A stretch of 64,000 nt of DNA, from assembly GCF_002846365.1 (NCBI RefSeq), contig NZ_PJMW01000002.1, positions 2,232,001 through 2,296,000 on the forward strand, in the 5' to 3' direction. Origin of the DNA: Nocardia fluminea (GTDB lineage: Bacteria > Actinomycetota > Actinomycetes > Mycobacteriales > Mycobacteriaceae). Made by a program: the position numbers and the translations under genes. The notes beneath the pieces are model-generated. The model saw only the letters and a program-made list of their open reading frames with translations, was not told the DNA's origin and did no database searches. Below, piece after piece: positions 8,251 to 17,495 of the stretch. The stretch's first letter is position 1. Each line of letters begins with the position of its first letter.

Positions 8251-9303
8251 ATGGTCGATCCACCTCACCTCGATGACGTGATCGGGTACCTACAGGCTCA
8301 GGGGTGGACGCCCCAGGTGCCGTGGCGCAACGGATGGGTCTGGTCGCACGGCGAGTTCGACGTGCTGGTTCCCGATGGCGAGGTCGCCGATTTCACCGCG
8401 CGTATGCGGGCGCTGGTGCGATGTGTCGCCGACTCCGAGCAGCGCTCGGCCGAAGTAGTGGTGCGCGACATCGTGTCCGGTGGTGTCGACATCGTCGGAT
8501 ATCGCGCGGGTGAAGGCGAGGTCTCGCTCGACGCGGGCACGGCCGCGCTGGCGGCGTTGCGTTCTCTGCTCGTCACTTGCGCCTACCAGGTCGCGGGCAG
8601 CGAGATCAGGATATCGTCGATGCGCAGGCGCGCGGTCGCCGAACTGCTCGACGACACCACGCTGCTGCCGCGCCGGGACACGTTCGGCTTCGACGTGTTC
8701 CTCGCCGGTCCCGGTTCACGGTTGGGGCGTGGTTCGGCGATTCGGTTGCTCGATCTCGCCGCTACCGTGCGGGGCGCCGCGCAGGAGGAGCGGTTCGGCA
8801 TCGCGCACGAGATCCGTTACGACACTGTCGAGTTGTTCAGCGCGCTCGGATCCGCCGAACACAGCCCGATGCGGTTCGAGCTGAATTTCCGTTGGTCGCA
8901 CCAGGTTCCACGGCCGGACGTCGCCGTCGAGTTCTCCAGCAGCGCGGTCGCCCGGCTGCCCGGATTGATCGACCACGCCGTAGCTTCCTCGCCGCTGCCG
9001 GCCGATCGGCTCGCATCGCTGCCCGGCCCCGATTCGCCCGCGGTGATCGAAGGTGTCGTGGTCGGGCTCGACAACGACGGCGGCCCGAAAGCGATCGTGC
9101 GTGGCGTGCTCGTCGTCGACGAGACGACGACCGGGCGGCGACGACGTGTCACAGTGCGGCTGCGCACCGCCGACGAGTACGCGAAAGCCCTGACGGCCCA
9201 CAGCTCCCTTGCTCGGGTGCGCGCCACCGGAACCTTCGACGGTAGGCGTGACCTGCAAGTGTCCGAAAACGGATTCACCGTCATCGAAGGCGTCGGATCG
9301 TGA
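8251..9303 (+). CDS. Cassette protein of unknown function
   Basis: A 350-residue protein starting five bases after the nuclease stop, so the two are probably translated together. I do not recognise the family. The N-terminus (WRNGWVWSHGEFDVLVP) looks like a small alpha/beta domain. The middle is predicted globular without catalytic motifs. The last 90 residues alternate short beta-like stretches (IEGVVVGLD, IVRGVLVVD, VTVRLRT, VRATGTFDGRRDLQV) in a pattern like an OB-type fold, which would suit nucleic-acid or small-ligand binding. Its fixed place between nuclease and ATPase suggests an adaptor or sensor role; this is inference. Confidence 0.75.
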   Translation: MVDPPHLDDVIGYLQAQGWTPQVPWRNGWVWSHGEFDVLVPDGEVADFTARMRALVRCVADSEQRSAEVVVRDIVSGGVDIVGYRAGEGEVSLDAGTAALAALRSLLVTCAYQVAGSEIRISSMRRRAVAELLDDTTLLPRRDTFGFDVFLAGPGSRLGRGSAIRLLDLAATVRGAAQEERFGIAHEIRYDTVELFSALGSAEHSPMRFELNFRWSHQVPRPDVAVEFSSSAVARLPGLIDHAVASSPLPADRLASLPGPDSPAVIEGVVVGLDNDGGPKAIVRGVLVVDETTTGRRRRVTVRLRTADEYAKALTAHSSLARVRATGTFDGRRDLQVSENGFTVIEGVGS

Positions 9304-9331
9304 GAGAACGGATCGAACATTGTCGGATCAG

Positions 9332-9925
9332 ATGAGTCCTCGAGAACTCGCAGTGCTGCTGACGCTGTTGGCGGAGGCACGCGAACTCACCAACGCCGAG
9401 CTGTTCGCGGTGGCGGGGGTGACGCTCGACGGGACACCGCGACGTCGGCTCAACAAACTGGGGCTGGTCGACAGCACGAAAGTCGGTCGCGCGCTCGTAC
9501 ACGAATTGACCGAACACGGGGCCCAGTGGTGCACCGAGGAACTCGCGCGTCCGCGCCCGGACAAGTCCGGCTCCTACGGTGGAGCCCTGTACGCGGTGCT
9601 GGCCGGGCTGCACCGGTATCTCGAGAACTCAGGACAGCTGCTCACCGATGTCTTCGTGCCCGATGTGGCGGACCAGATCCTGCGCAAGTACACCGAACTC
9701 ACCAAAGGCAAACCGGACCAGGTCCGGCTTGCCGAACTGCGCAACAGGTTGCCCCACATTCCACCTGCCGACTTCGCCGACGCGATGGTGCTGCTCGCGG
9801 ATCGCGACGGCGTGCACGTGCGGGCGGAAGCCGACCGCAAGACGTTGACCGACGATGATCACGCGGCGGCCGTCGTGCTCGGCGGTACCGCTCGTCATCT
9901 GCTGACCGTCGAGGCGGTGCGGTGA
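9332..9925 (+). CDS. Cassette protein with predicted N-terminal winged helix
   Basis: A 197-residue protein. Residues about 1-65 (ELAVLLTLLAEARELTNAEL, then TPRRRLNKLGLVDST and ALVHELTEHGAQW) have the helix-helix-recognition helix-wing layout of MarR-like DNA-binding domains. The rest is helical (YAVLAGLHRYLENSG, ADFADAMVLLADRDGV). The ATG at 9332 was preferred; a TTG at 9320 is possible. Its stop overlaps the start of the next gene by four bases (GTGA), indicating translational coupling. It could be a regulator of the cassette or a structural subunit of the ATPase complex. Confidence 0.7.
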   Translation: MSPRELAVLLTLLAEARELTNAELFAVAGVTLDGTPRRRLNKLGLVDSTKVGRALVHELTEHGAQWCTEELARPRPDKSGSYGGALYAVLAGLHRYLENSGQLLTDVFVPDVADQILRKYTELTKGKPDQVRLAELRNRLPHIPPADFADAMVLLADRDGVHVRAEADRKTLTDDDHAAAVVLGGTARHLLTVEAVR

Positions 9926-12900
9926 ACGAGCAGGAGTATCGCGCGCTCGCGCGGGTGCAGTTCAGCACCGCACTCGGCCCGGACTCGATCTGGCGGCCGC
10001 AGAGTTACCACGTCGAGGAACTGCATCGGGCGGCGTCGGCGGAGATCGCCAGGGCGATCGCGCTGGCGAAGGATCGGCCGGACATGTCGCCGACCGGGTT
10101 CATCCTCAACGGGGATCCCGGGGTCGGTAAGACCCACCTGCTCGGCTGGATTCGACAGTACGTCCAGGACAACGGCGGATTCTTCTTCATGCCGAAGTTG
10201 ATCGACGGTGAGTCGTTCTGGGACGGCGCCGTGCACGGGGTGATGAACCGGTTGATCGACGCCGACGGTGGCCAGTTGCGCCGGATGCTGGTCGCCCTCG
10301 CCGAGCGGGCCGGCTACGACCGCGAACGCACCGCGCGGATCGCCGGACCGATGCGGCCCAAACCCGAGGACATCAGCCAGTTTCTGGCCGACCTGGCCGT
10401 TGTGGAACCGCAGCTGGCCTACGAATGCCAGGACACACTGCGGGCACTGGTGCTGTTCCGGGCCGGTGGACCGTTGCTCGATGTGGGCGACAGCTTCCTC
10501 ATCCTGCGCGACCCGCTCGATCAGGACGTGGCCGCGGAGTGGGGGTTCCGGCGCGGGAGCCGTAACGCGCAGTTGATCTTCCATGATCTGATCGGGCTGT
10601 TCGGTGCGGCCGGGCCCGTGGTGATCGCGCTGGACCAGATCGACGCCGTCATGGCGGATTCGGCGTCCAAGGGTGGGGCGAGGACGGCGCACCACGCGGA
10701 CAGCTTGATGAAGCTGAGGGAAGAGACGGTGCGCACGATCATCATCGCCGCGTGCATCCCCACCACCTGGCAGTACCTGAAGGATCAGGGACTGTCCTCG
10801 GCGGCAGACCGATTCACCGAGCTGTATCTCGACACCGCACTTCCCGGAGCGCCGGTGGCGGCCGCGGTGGTCGCCGGTCATCTGGCGGTCCAGTACGACG
10901 AGGTCGACTTCACCCCGTCGTACCCGACCTGGCCGATCGCGGCGAGCGCTTTCGAGGCTGCCGACGTGACCCGCTACACCCCGCGCAGATTGCTGCAACT
11001 GGTCGCCGAACACGTGCGGGAATGCCTGAGGCGGGGCGAGATCGCGGAGCTCGGTGACTTCGCCGAGATCGGGAACAGCGCCGGGTCGAATGTGGCTGCG
11101 CCGCAAGTGGACCTGGGCGGGTTCGACGACCGCTTCGCGGCGCTGCGCGACAGCGCCGATATCTCCGCGCCGCTGGATCCGCACAGGGAGGACGAGGTCA
11201 TGGTCGGGCTGCTCAAAGCGGCCCTGCAGTGCTACGTCATGGAACAACGCGACCGCGGTGACCTGAGCATCGACTCCGCGACCGCTACCGGCCGAGCACT
11301 GCACGCGCGTTTGCTACGCACCATCGATCCGGTGCTCGAGGAACAGGAACACTGGAGTTTCCGGGCCATCGGGCACACGCACCATCTGGCGGTTCAGTCA
11401 CGGATGCGGTCAGCGGTGATCGAATCCGGCATCGAAGAGCCCACGGGCAAACGTCATCTGACGATCCTGCGCAACATCGCATTCTCGAAGGGCCCCAAAA
11501 CCATCGCGATGCTGGACGAATTGCGCGCGGCGGAGGGGAGCACGCTACCCGTCTCGCAGGATGACCTGCGAACCTTCACCGCTCTGCAACAGATGCTCAC
11601 CGAAGCGAAGCCGGGTTTCGACGCCTGGTTGGTGCAGTGCTCGCCCGCTGGAAACACCCAGTTGTTCCGGCGTGTGTTCGACGATCTGCCCGAGCCCGCT
11701 GTCCCGCAGCCGATCTCGCCCGTCGTAGCCGAATCCACCAGCAATGGTCGGGACGGGGCGGAGCATGGCAGGCCCGTCCCCGTTCCGCCGCTGGGATCCG
11801 CGGAACCGAGTGTCGTGCTCGGCCATGGGATCGCGGACAACCGGGAGTTCGCGGTTCCGCTCGAACTGCTGCGCAAGCACCTGGTTCTGTTCGCCAGTAG
11901 CGGCTCCGGCAAAACGGTGCTGCTGCGCCGACTGGTGGAAGAGGTCGCACTGCACGGTGTTTCGGTCATCGTCCTCGACGTCAACAACGACCTCTCGCGG
12001 CTCGGCGACGCGTGGCTGGAGCCACCGTCGGCATGGCAGCCGGGCGATGCGGAGAAGGCCGCGCGATATCTGGCCGAGACCGATGTGGTCGTGTGGACCC
12101 CACGTCGACAGGCCGGGCGCCCACTCGTCCTGAACCCCCTCCCGGACTTCGCGGCGGTGCTCGACGACCCCGACGAACTGCGGACCGCCGTGGAAGTGGC
12201 CGCCGGTGATCTGCTGACGCGGTCCGGCATCGCCCGGACGAAATCGGAGAAGGCGCGCGCGGTGCTGTTACAGACGCTCACCCATTTCGCCAGGTCGGGG
12301 GAGACGAAACTGTCGGGCCTCATCGACCTCCTCTCCGACCTGCCCGACGGTGTGAGCCGTGTGCGCAATGCGGCCGACCTCGCCGCCGAGATGTCGGACG
12401 GTCTCACGGTTTCCATGATCAACGACCCGCTGTTCGGTGGTGACGGCGAACCCATCGACCCCGGCGTTCTGCTGACGCCCGCGCCCGGCAAGAAGGCTCG
12501 CGTCTCGGTGGTCAGTTGCGTCGGACTACCCGACCCCGACCAACGCGCCACTTTCGTCAGCCAGCTACAGGTCGCCCTGTTCACCTACTTCAAGACCAAC
12601 CCGGCGGGCGAGCGGCCACTCGGCGCGCTGCTCGTCCTCGACGAAGCGCAGATGCTGGCCCCTTCGGGGAAGAGCACCCCGGCTACCGCGAGCACCCTGA
12701 TGCTCGCGGCCCAGGCACGAAAGTATGGATTGGGAATCGCCTACGCCACGCAGGCGCCGAAAGGGCTGGACAACAAGGTGGTCGGCAACACGGCGGTTCA
12801 GTTCTTCGGCAAACTGGGGACAGCGGTACAGATCCAAGCAGCCAAGGGCATCGCCGCCACCTGGGGTGGAAACGTCGACGATGTCGGCCGCCTGAGAACC

Positions 12901-13026
12901 GGCCAGTTCTACGGCGCCGCCGAAGGCCGGGCGTTCCGCAAGCTCGCGACGCCGCTGTGCTTGAGTTACCACCCCGCGAGCCCGCCGACCGAGGCCGAGG
13001 TGCTCGAACGGGCAAGGCGGGACTAG
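9922..13026 (+). CDS. Two-module ATPase: N-terminal AAA domain plus C-terminal HerA-like translocase domain
   Basis: A 1034-residue protein. Module 1 has a Walker A GDPGVGKT at residues 64-71 and Walker B VVIALDQID around Asp238, like AAA/ORC-type ATPases. After a helical middle and a Pro/Ser linker near 600-640, module 2 has Walker A SSGSGKT (659-665), an ILDVNNDLSRLG segment, Walker B LLVLDEAQ (904-910), and the HerA/FtsK-type stretch ARKYGLGIAYATQAPKGL followed by VVGNTAVQF. HerA-type ATPases form hexamers that move DNA, typically with a nuclease partner. It is the last gene of the four-gene unit that begins with a DUF4365 nuclease. A defence role is inferred. Confidence 0.85.
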   Translation: MNEQEYRALARVQFSTALGPDSIWRPQSYHVEELHRAASAEIARAIALAKDRPDMSPTGFILNGDPGVGKTHLLGWIRQYVQDNGGFFFMPKLIDGESFWDGAVHGVMNRLIDADGGQLRRMLVALAERAGYDRERTARIAGPMRPKPEDISQFLADLAVVEPQLAYECQDTLRALVLFRAGGPLLDVGDSFLILRDPLDQDVAAEWGFRRGSRNAQLIFHDLIGLFGAAGPVVIALDQIDAVMADSASKGGARTAHHADSLMKLREETVRTIIIAACIPTTWQYLKDQGLSSAADRFTELYLDTALPGAPVAAAVVAGHLAVQYDEVDFTPSYPTWPIAASAFEAADVTRYTPRRLLQLVAEHVRECLRRGEIAELGDFAEIGNSAGSNVAAPQVDLGGFDDRFAALRDSADISAPLDPHREDEVMVGLLKAALQCYVMEQRDRGDLSIDSATATGRALHARLLRTIDPVLEEQEHWSFRAIGHTHHLAVQSRMRSAVIESGIEEPTGKRHLTILRNIAFSKGPKTIAMLDELRAAEGSTLPVSQDDLRTFTALQQMLTEAKPGFDAWLVQCSPAGNTQLFRRVFDDLPEPAVPQPISPVVAESTSNGRDGAEHGRPVPVPPLGSAEPSVVLGHGIADNREFAVPLELLRKHLVLFASSGSGKTVLLRRLVEEVALHGVSVIVLDVNNDLSRLGDAWLEPPSAWQPGDAEKAARYLAETDVVVWTPRRQAGRPLVLNPLPDFAAVLDDPDELRTAVEVAAGDLLTRSGIARTKSEKARAVLLQTLTHFARSGETKLSGLIDLLSDLPDGVSRVRNAADLAAEMSDGLTVSMINDPLFGGDGEPIDPGVLLTPAPGKKARVSVVSCVGLPDPDQRATFVSQLQVALFTYFKTNPAGERPLGALLVLDEAQMLAPSGKSTPATASTLMLAAQARKYGLGIAYATQAPKGLDNKVVGNTAVQFFGKLGTAVQIQAAKGIAATWGGNVDDVGRLRTGQFYGAAEGRAFRKLATPLCLSYHPASPPTEAEVLERARRD

Positions 13027-13032
13027 GAAAGG

Positions 13033-14367
13033 TCAGGTTTTGGTGATCGGGGGGAGGGTGTAGGTCTGGTCGAGGATGGGGGGCTGTGGTTCGTACATGC
13101 GCATGCAGGGGCGGAAGTCGCCTTGGGGGGCGGGGAGCCAGTTCGCTCGGGCCTTCGGGTCGGCGGGTTCGGTGTGGCTGAGGGTGATGGTGAGCGCGCC
13201 GTTGTCGTCGTAGACGAGGCCGGGGGTGCGGTCGCCGATCGAGTAGCGATCGATGGGGTTGGCGCACAGGTAGAAGTCGGGGGTGGAGTACATGGTGACC
13301 GACCAGAAGGCGTTGACCGGTGGGGTGGGGTCCAGGCGCAGGGTGTAGGTGTTCGCGCCGGTCAGCTGCCGGCCGGCGCTGTCGGTGTAGATCATCGCGT
13401 AGGTGGCCTCGTAGGCGTGGTTGCCCCAGAGTCCGGCCTTGGCGGCCACGGCGCGCGCGAGGATCCGCTGGTTCGGGTCGGTGATCTTGAAGTTCTCGTC
13501 GTCGCGCGTGCCGACCTCGAAGAAGTCGATGTTGTAGTCGAACAGGTGCAGCGTCAGCTGCCAGCCGTTCTGTCCGGCGCCTGCCCCGCTCTGCATCGCG
13601 TTGCCCAGTTCTTCCTGGCCTTCGCCGAGCCCGGCGCGCAGCGCGGACGCGTGGTCAGCGTCGAGGGAGGGGTAGGGCGAGACGCCCGCTGTCGTCAGGC
13701 CGATCGGCGCGAACGAATCCTGGAGCGCTAGATCGCGTTTCGCGGGCGGGAACGCCTGCGACCAGACACGGACCTTCTCGAGAAACATCAGGTCCGGGGC
13801 GACGGTCGGATCCGGCGAGGGAAGACCCGCCGGCTGTGCGGCCCTGTCGACGGCTGTCACAGTCGTCGCGTCCTGCAAGGCGTGCACGGCGGGCAGGTCG
13901 TCCGCGCCGGTGCAGGCCCAGCGGCCGACGATCACGCCGACAGTGGTGGGGAAGTGGATGACGGTCGTGTCGTCGGGGGCGGTACCGGTCCATCCCGGCG
14001 GTACCAGCAGGTAGTCGCCCGCGCGGTTGCCGGTGGACCTGGTGCCGACGTAGGCGAAGTTGTCGGTCCAGGCGTCGACGAACTGCATGACGTAGTACCG
14101 GTCGCCCGCATCGGGCACGTGGAAGGTCACCGGGCCGACTGAGAGGTCGATCGGGGCGATCGAGTACACGGTGTCGTTGTTGACCGACACGAAGGTCGCC
14201 GAGGCGCTCGCGAGGGTGCGGGCGTGGGAGAAGCCGTTGAACGGTGTCGCGGGGTTCTCGCCGATGCCCTCGCGCAGAAATCGCTCGATCGAATCGAGGT
14301 TGAAGACCAGCGGGAAACCGTACAGATAGGCCTGTGCGGTCAATTCGGGGACGTTCTGATCCGGCAT
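13033..14367 (-). CDS. DUF1254/DUF1214 domain protein
   Basis: A 444-residue protein with the DUF1254 start (AYLYGFPLVFNLDSIERF), the conserved SVNNDTVYSIAPIDLS and YYVMQFVDAWTDNFAYVGTR blocks, and a C-terminal DUF1214 part (FWSVTMYSTPDFYLCANPIDRYSIGDRT, ending with IRVKP-like TYTLPPITKT). The ATG at 14367 has GAGGAG upstream; the open frame continues beyond it without conservation. No signal peptide is evident. Function is unknown for the family. It is convergent with the ATPase gene, with only six bases between the stops. Confidence 0.85.
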   Translation of the reverse strand: MPDQNVPELTAQAYLYGFPLVFNLDSIERFLREGIGENPATPFNGFSHARTLASASATFVSVNNDTVYSIAPIDLSVGPVTFHVPDAGDRYYVMQFVDAWTDNFAYVGTRSTGNRAGDYLLVPPGWTGTAPDDTTVIHFPTTVGVIVGRWACTGADDLPAVHALQDATTVTAVDRAAQPAGLPSPDPTVAPDLMFLEKVRVWSQAFPPAKRDLALQDSFAPIGLTTAGVSPYPSLDADHASALRAGLGEGQEELGNAMQSGAGAGQNGWQLTLHLFDYNIDFFEVGTRDDENFKITDPNQRILARAVAAKAGLWGNHAYEATYAMIYTDSAGRQLTGANTYTLRLDPTPPVNAFWSVTMYSTPDFYLCANPIDRYSIGDRTPGLVYDDNGALTITLSHTEPADPKARANWLPAPQGDFRPCMRMYEPQPPILDQTYTLPPITKT

Positions 14368-14492
14368 GTGCGCTCCTCGTCCTGGCGTCCGCGTCGCGCG
14401 ACCGTTGTCGGACCGCGCGACACCAGCATCCGCCCCGCCTCGATCGGCGCGCATCGCCCGGACCGGGTGAGATCGCGGCGTGGTGGAGCGTG

Positions 14493-15032
14493 TCAGGCGC
14501 GGATCATGGCGCGGGCGCCCGCGGTGAGTTCGGCCGCGGAGGGCGCGTGGTCCGGGTCGATCAGCCATTGCAGGAGCAGGCCGCCGACCATCGTCTGCAG
14601 GATCGCGCCGACATTGGCGTCGCCGTCACCGAAGGCCTCGGTCAGGCCGCGGCGGGCTCGTCCCTGGGCGTCGGCGAGTTCGGCGCGCAGCTCGGGCGAG
14701 TGCAGCGCCTGGTTGAGGCATTCGGCGTTGGCGTGCCACAGCGGCGCGTTCTCGACGAACGAGGTGATCAGGCTGTGCCAGAACGCCTCGAGGCGGGCGG
14801 TGGGATCGCTCGGGTCGGCGGCGGGCAGTGCGTCGAGGATCTGCGTCACGGCGGTAGCGCTGGACTCCAGCATCGCCTGTTGCAGCAGCTTGTCGCGGGT
14901 GCCGAAGTGGTAGTTGATCGCCGCGAGGTTGGTGCCGGAGGCGGCGACGATGTCGCGCACGGTGGTACGGGCGTAGCCGCGTTCGGCCAGGCATCGCTTG
15001 GCGGCTTCCAGGAGGTCTTCTCGCGTTCCCAC
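14493..15032 (-). CDS. TetR family transcriptional regulator
   Basis: A 179-residue repressor. The N-terminal helix-turn-helix is typical: REDLLEAAKRCLAERGYARTT, VRDIVAASGTNLAAINYHF, GTRDKLL. The C-terminal part resembles the TetR_C group that binds unknown ligands. The GTG at 15032 directly precedes the conserved start. It is divergently transcribed from the PapA5-like acyltransferase at 15129, with 96 bp between the starts, so it probably controls that gene and itself. Confidence 0.88.
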   Translation of the reverse strand: MGTREDLLEAAKRCLAERGYARTTVRDIVAASGTNLAAINYHFGTRDKLLQQAMLESSATAVTQILDALPAADPSDPTARLEAFWHSLITSFVENAPLWHANAECLNQALHSPELRAELADAQGRARRGLTEAFGDGDANVGAILQTMVGGLLLQWLIDPDHAPSAAELTAGARAMIRA

Positions 15033-15076
15033 TCGCGCACGATAGCAAGTTCCGCATACACGCGTTCGTGACGAAG

Positions 15077-15111
15077 GTTTCAAACAAACGTCAGTGACAA
15101 CTGTATGAAAC
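15077..15111. promoter_or_regulatory. Candidate TetR operator between divergent genes
   Basis: GTTTCA at 15077-15082 and TGAAAC at 15106-15111 form an inverted repeat spaced by 23 bases in the 96-bp gap between the TetR and acyltransferase genes. A further GTTTC lies at 15119-15123. The placement fits repression of both promoters; binding is inferred. Confidence 0.4.
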
Positions 15112-15128
15112 GGATGTATGTTTCGCCT

Positions 15129-16412
15129 ATGACCTCTCGGCGACGTATCTCCCCGTTCGAATCCAGCTACTTCGGCATCGGCACGACCATCGGCAGCGTG
15201 CCGACCGGCGGAATGCCGCTGTTCCTCGGCACCACCGTGCACGGCGTGCTCGACCCAGCGATCCTGCGCAGGGTTCTCGACGAACTCACCGCGGCGCATC
15301 CGCTGCTGCGCAGCCGCGTGGTGACCGAGGAGGGAGTGGGGTATTTCGTGCGCGACGACGAGTTCCGGCCGCGGCTCGACCTCATCGACGGTGGGGAGGC
15401 CGAATATCTGGCACTGGTCAACGGGCCGCGGGACTGGAGCGACGGGCTCTTCCGCGCGTATCTGCTCCGGGCGGGCCTGCGTCAGCAGATCGTCTTGGCC
15501 GTCCATCACGGAATCTCCGACGGCAGATCGGGATTCGCGTTGCTCGGGCAGCTGTGGCGGCACTACACGGCGCACGTGACGGGTGCGGCTGTGCCGGAGC
15601 CGGATCCGGATCAGCGGCTGCCCGAGGCCATGGATACCCGGTTGGCGGAGGTGGTTTCGGTCGCGGCTGCCGAAGCTTGGCTGGCCGAGGTCAGAGCGGG
15701 CGCGGCGATGACGGGCCCCGAGGACGCGCCACGGACCCTGCCGCGTGACGGTACCGGTACCGACCGGCTCGGCCGATTCGCCGTGCAGCGCATCGAACTG
15801 ACCGCGGAGGAGACCGCCGAGCTGGTGGCAGTGGCTCGCTCCCAGAGTCTTTCGGTGAACAGTGTGCTCACCGGTACGGTGCTCGCCGCCGTCCGGACTC
15901 GGTTCCCCGAATCGGGCAGCGTGCCGATGTTCTGCGGATACGCGGCCGATGTGCGCGCGGAATTCGACCCGCCGGTACCGGTCGACACGCTCGTCAACTA
16001 CGCCTCGGGCGGGGGCACGCTGGTCACGGCGACCGGCGAGACCACCCAGCTCGAACTCGCTCGTTCGGTCGACACCGGCCTGCGCGCCGGCCTCGACCGC
16101 CGCGAACCCGCCCTCTTCCCCCTCGCCGCCCAGCTCGTGAACGACGACGCCACCGCCGCCCTGCTCACCGCACCCCCCACCTTCGCCCTCTCCAATATCG
16201 GCCGCGTACAACCCCATTCGATCCCCGGCCACATCGCGTTCGTCCGCGACGACATCTACGCCATGGGCCCCGCCATGCCCCCGAAACTCACCGCCTTCAC
16301 CATCGCGGGCCGCCTCACCCTCCAGCTCGAATACGACACGACCCTCTACAGCCGCGCCCAGATGGAAAAGCTCCGCCTCACCCTCATCGAACTTCTGCAA
16401 ACCATCGAATGA
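15129..16412 (+). CDS. PapA5-like acyltransferase (condensation-domain superfamily)
   Basis: A 427-residue protein with the active-site motif HHGISDG (His126, His127, Asp131), the HHxxxDG signature of condensation-type and PapA acyltransferases. LHxLLRSR-like AHPLLRSRVV near residue 55 and the later segments VNSVLTGTVLAAVR and TFALSNIGRV match the PapA5/trehalose-ester type. Such enzymes esterify lipids or polyketides, for example dimycocerosates, in the cytoplasm. The ATG at 15129 was chosen over the upstream ATGs because it is closest to the conserved start. No polyketide synthase is nearby, so the acyl donor is unknown. Probably controlled by the divergent TetR. Confidence 0.75.
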   Translation: MTSRRRISPFESSYFGIGTTIGSVPTGGMPLFLGTTVHGVLDPAILRRVLDELTAAHPLLRSRVVTEEGVGYFVRDDEFRPRLDLIDGGEAEYLALVNGPRDWSDGLFRAYLLRAGLRQQIVLAVHHGISDGRSGFALLGQLWRHYTAHVTGAAVPEPDPDQRLPEAMDTRLAEVVSVAAAEAWLAEVRAGAAMTGPEDAPRTLPRDGTGTDRLGRFAVQRIELTAEETAELVAVARSQSLSVNSVLTGTVLAAVRTRFPESGSVPMFCGYAADVRAEFDPPVPVDTLVNYASGGGTLVTATGETTQLELARSVDTGLRAGLDRREPALFPLAAQLVNDDATAALLTAPPTFALSNIGRVQPHSIPGHIAFVRDDIYAMGPAMPPKLTAFTIAGRLTLQLEYDTTLYSRAQMEKLRLTLIELLQTIE

Positions 16413-16424
16413 CGTCGCATCGCG

Positions 16425-17495
16425 TCAATTGGGGGTGCCGCGGGCCAGTACTACGTCGACGGTTCGGGTGGTGCCGTCGGGGGAGGTGACGTCGAGCCGG
16501 ATCGGGTCGGCGGGCCTGCGGGTGTTGATGGCCGCGCTCAAGGCTTTGGCCGTGGTGATCGAGGTGCCGTCGATCGCGGTGATCACGTCGCCGATGTTGA
16601 TCCCGGCTTCGCGCGCGGGTTGGCCGTAGAAGGCCCAGCTCACCTGGGCGCCCGCCGGTCTGGCGTCCATCACCTGCACGCCGAGAGTGGCGGTCGGGCC
16701 GATATGGACGGTGTCGGTGGGTGTTCCCGAACGGATCTGCGTCACGATCCGCATGGCGGTGTCGATGGGAACCGCGTAGCCGTTGGCCGGTCTTCCCTGC
16801 GCCCGGGCATGCTCGCCCGACGCCGCTGTGATGACCCCGACCACCGCTCCGGACGCGTCGGCCAGCGCGCCGCCGGATTGCCCGCCCATCACCGGCGCGG
16901 CGACTTCGACCATCCCGTTCAATGCCTTGCGGGTCAGGTCGGCGGAGTTCATGGCCACGATCGTGGCGTTCAGATCGGTGATCGGACCGGCGACCGAGGT
17001 CGGCTCGCCGCCGTCGCCGCCGGCGTCGCCGATCGCCAGCACGTCCTGGCTGATCCGCAGGTCGGCCGAGGTGCCGAGGCGCGCGGTCGGCAGGTCCGTC
17101 GCCCCGGTCAGCGACAGCAGCGCGATATCCGCGCCGGAGTCGTAGCCGAGCACGGTGGCCTGGTAGACGACTCCGTTGGCGATGTCGGTGACGGCCAGCG
17201 TCTCGGCGCCCTTGATCACGTGGTGACTGGTCAGGATCTGGCCGTCGGAGGTGAGCACGATCCCCGACCCGGCCGCGCCGATCCCGAAACCGGCCGCGTC
17301 GACATCGATGTTGACCAGTGCCGATCCCACCTGTCCGGCGACCAGCGCGGGATCCAGCGGCACCAGCACGGGCGCCTGTGCTCGCGCCACGAACTCCGGC
17401 TCGACCAGCGCGAACTCCCCGCGATACCCCAGGAGCGCGCACACTCCGAGCAGCGCCGCCATCATCGTCACCAGCACTCGTCCGACACGCTTCAC
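16425..17495 (-). CDS. Membrane-anchored trypsin-like serine protease with PDZ domain (HtrA/PepD type)
   Basis: A 356-residue protein with an N-terminal membrane anchor or signal ([18 protein letters not shown]). The trypsin-fold domain shows the catalytic triad as ILTSHHVI (His), SGADIALL (Asp) and MGGQSGGAL (Ser). A C-terminal PDZ domain follows ([33 protein letters not shown]). HtrA-type proteases degrade misfolded proteins outside the membrane. The GTG at 17495 precedes the basic residues of the anchor. It is divergent from the alcohol dehydrogenase gene. Confidence 0.87.
   Translation of the reverse strand: MKRVGRVLVTMMAALLGVCALLGYRGEFALVEPEFVARAQAPVLVPLDPALVAGQVGSALVNIDVDAAGFGIGAAGSGIVLTSDGQILTSHHVIKGAETLAVTDIANGVVYQATVLGYDSGADIALLSLTGATDLPTARLGTSADLRISQDVLAIGDAGGDGGEPTSVAGPITDLNATIVAMNSADLTRKALNGMVEVAAPVMGGQSGGALADASGAVVGVITAASGEHARAQGRPANGYAVPIDTAMRIVTQIRSGTPTDTVHIGPTATLGVQVMDARPAGAQVSWAFYGQPAREAGINIGDVITAIDGTSITTAKALSAAINTRRPADPIRLDVTSPDGTTRTVDVVLARGTPN

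Noticed and set aside
7580..13032. Insertion sequence, integrase or direct repeats bounding the cassette
   Set aside because: No transposase, integrase, tRNA gene or flanking repeat was found at either edge, so the mode of arrival is unknown.
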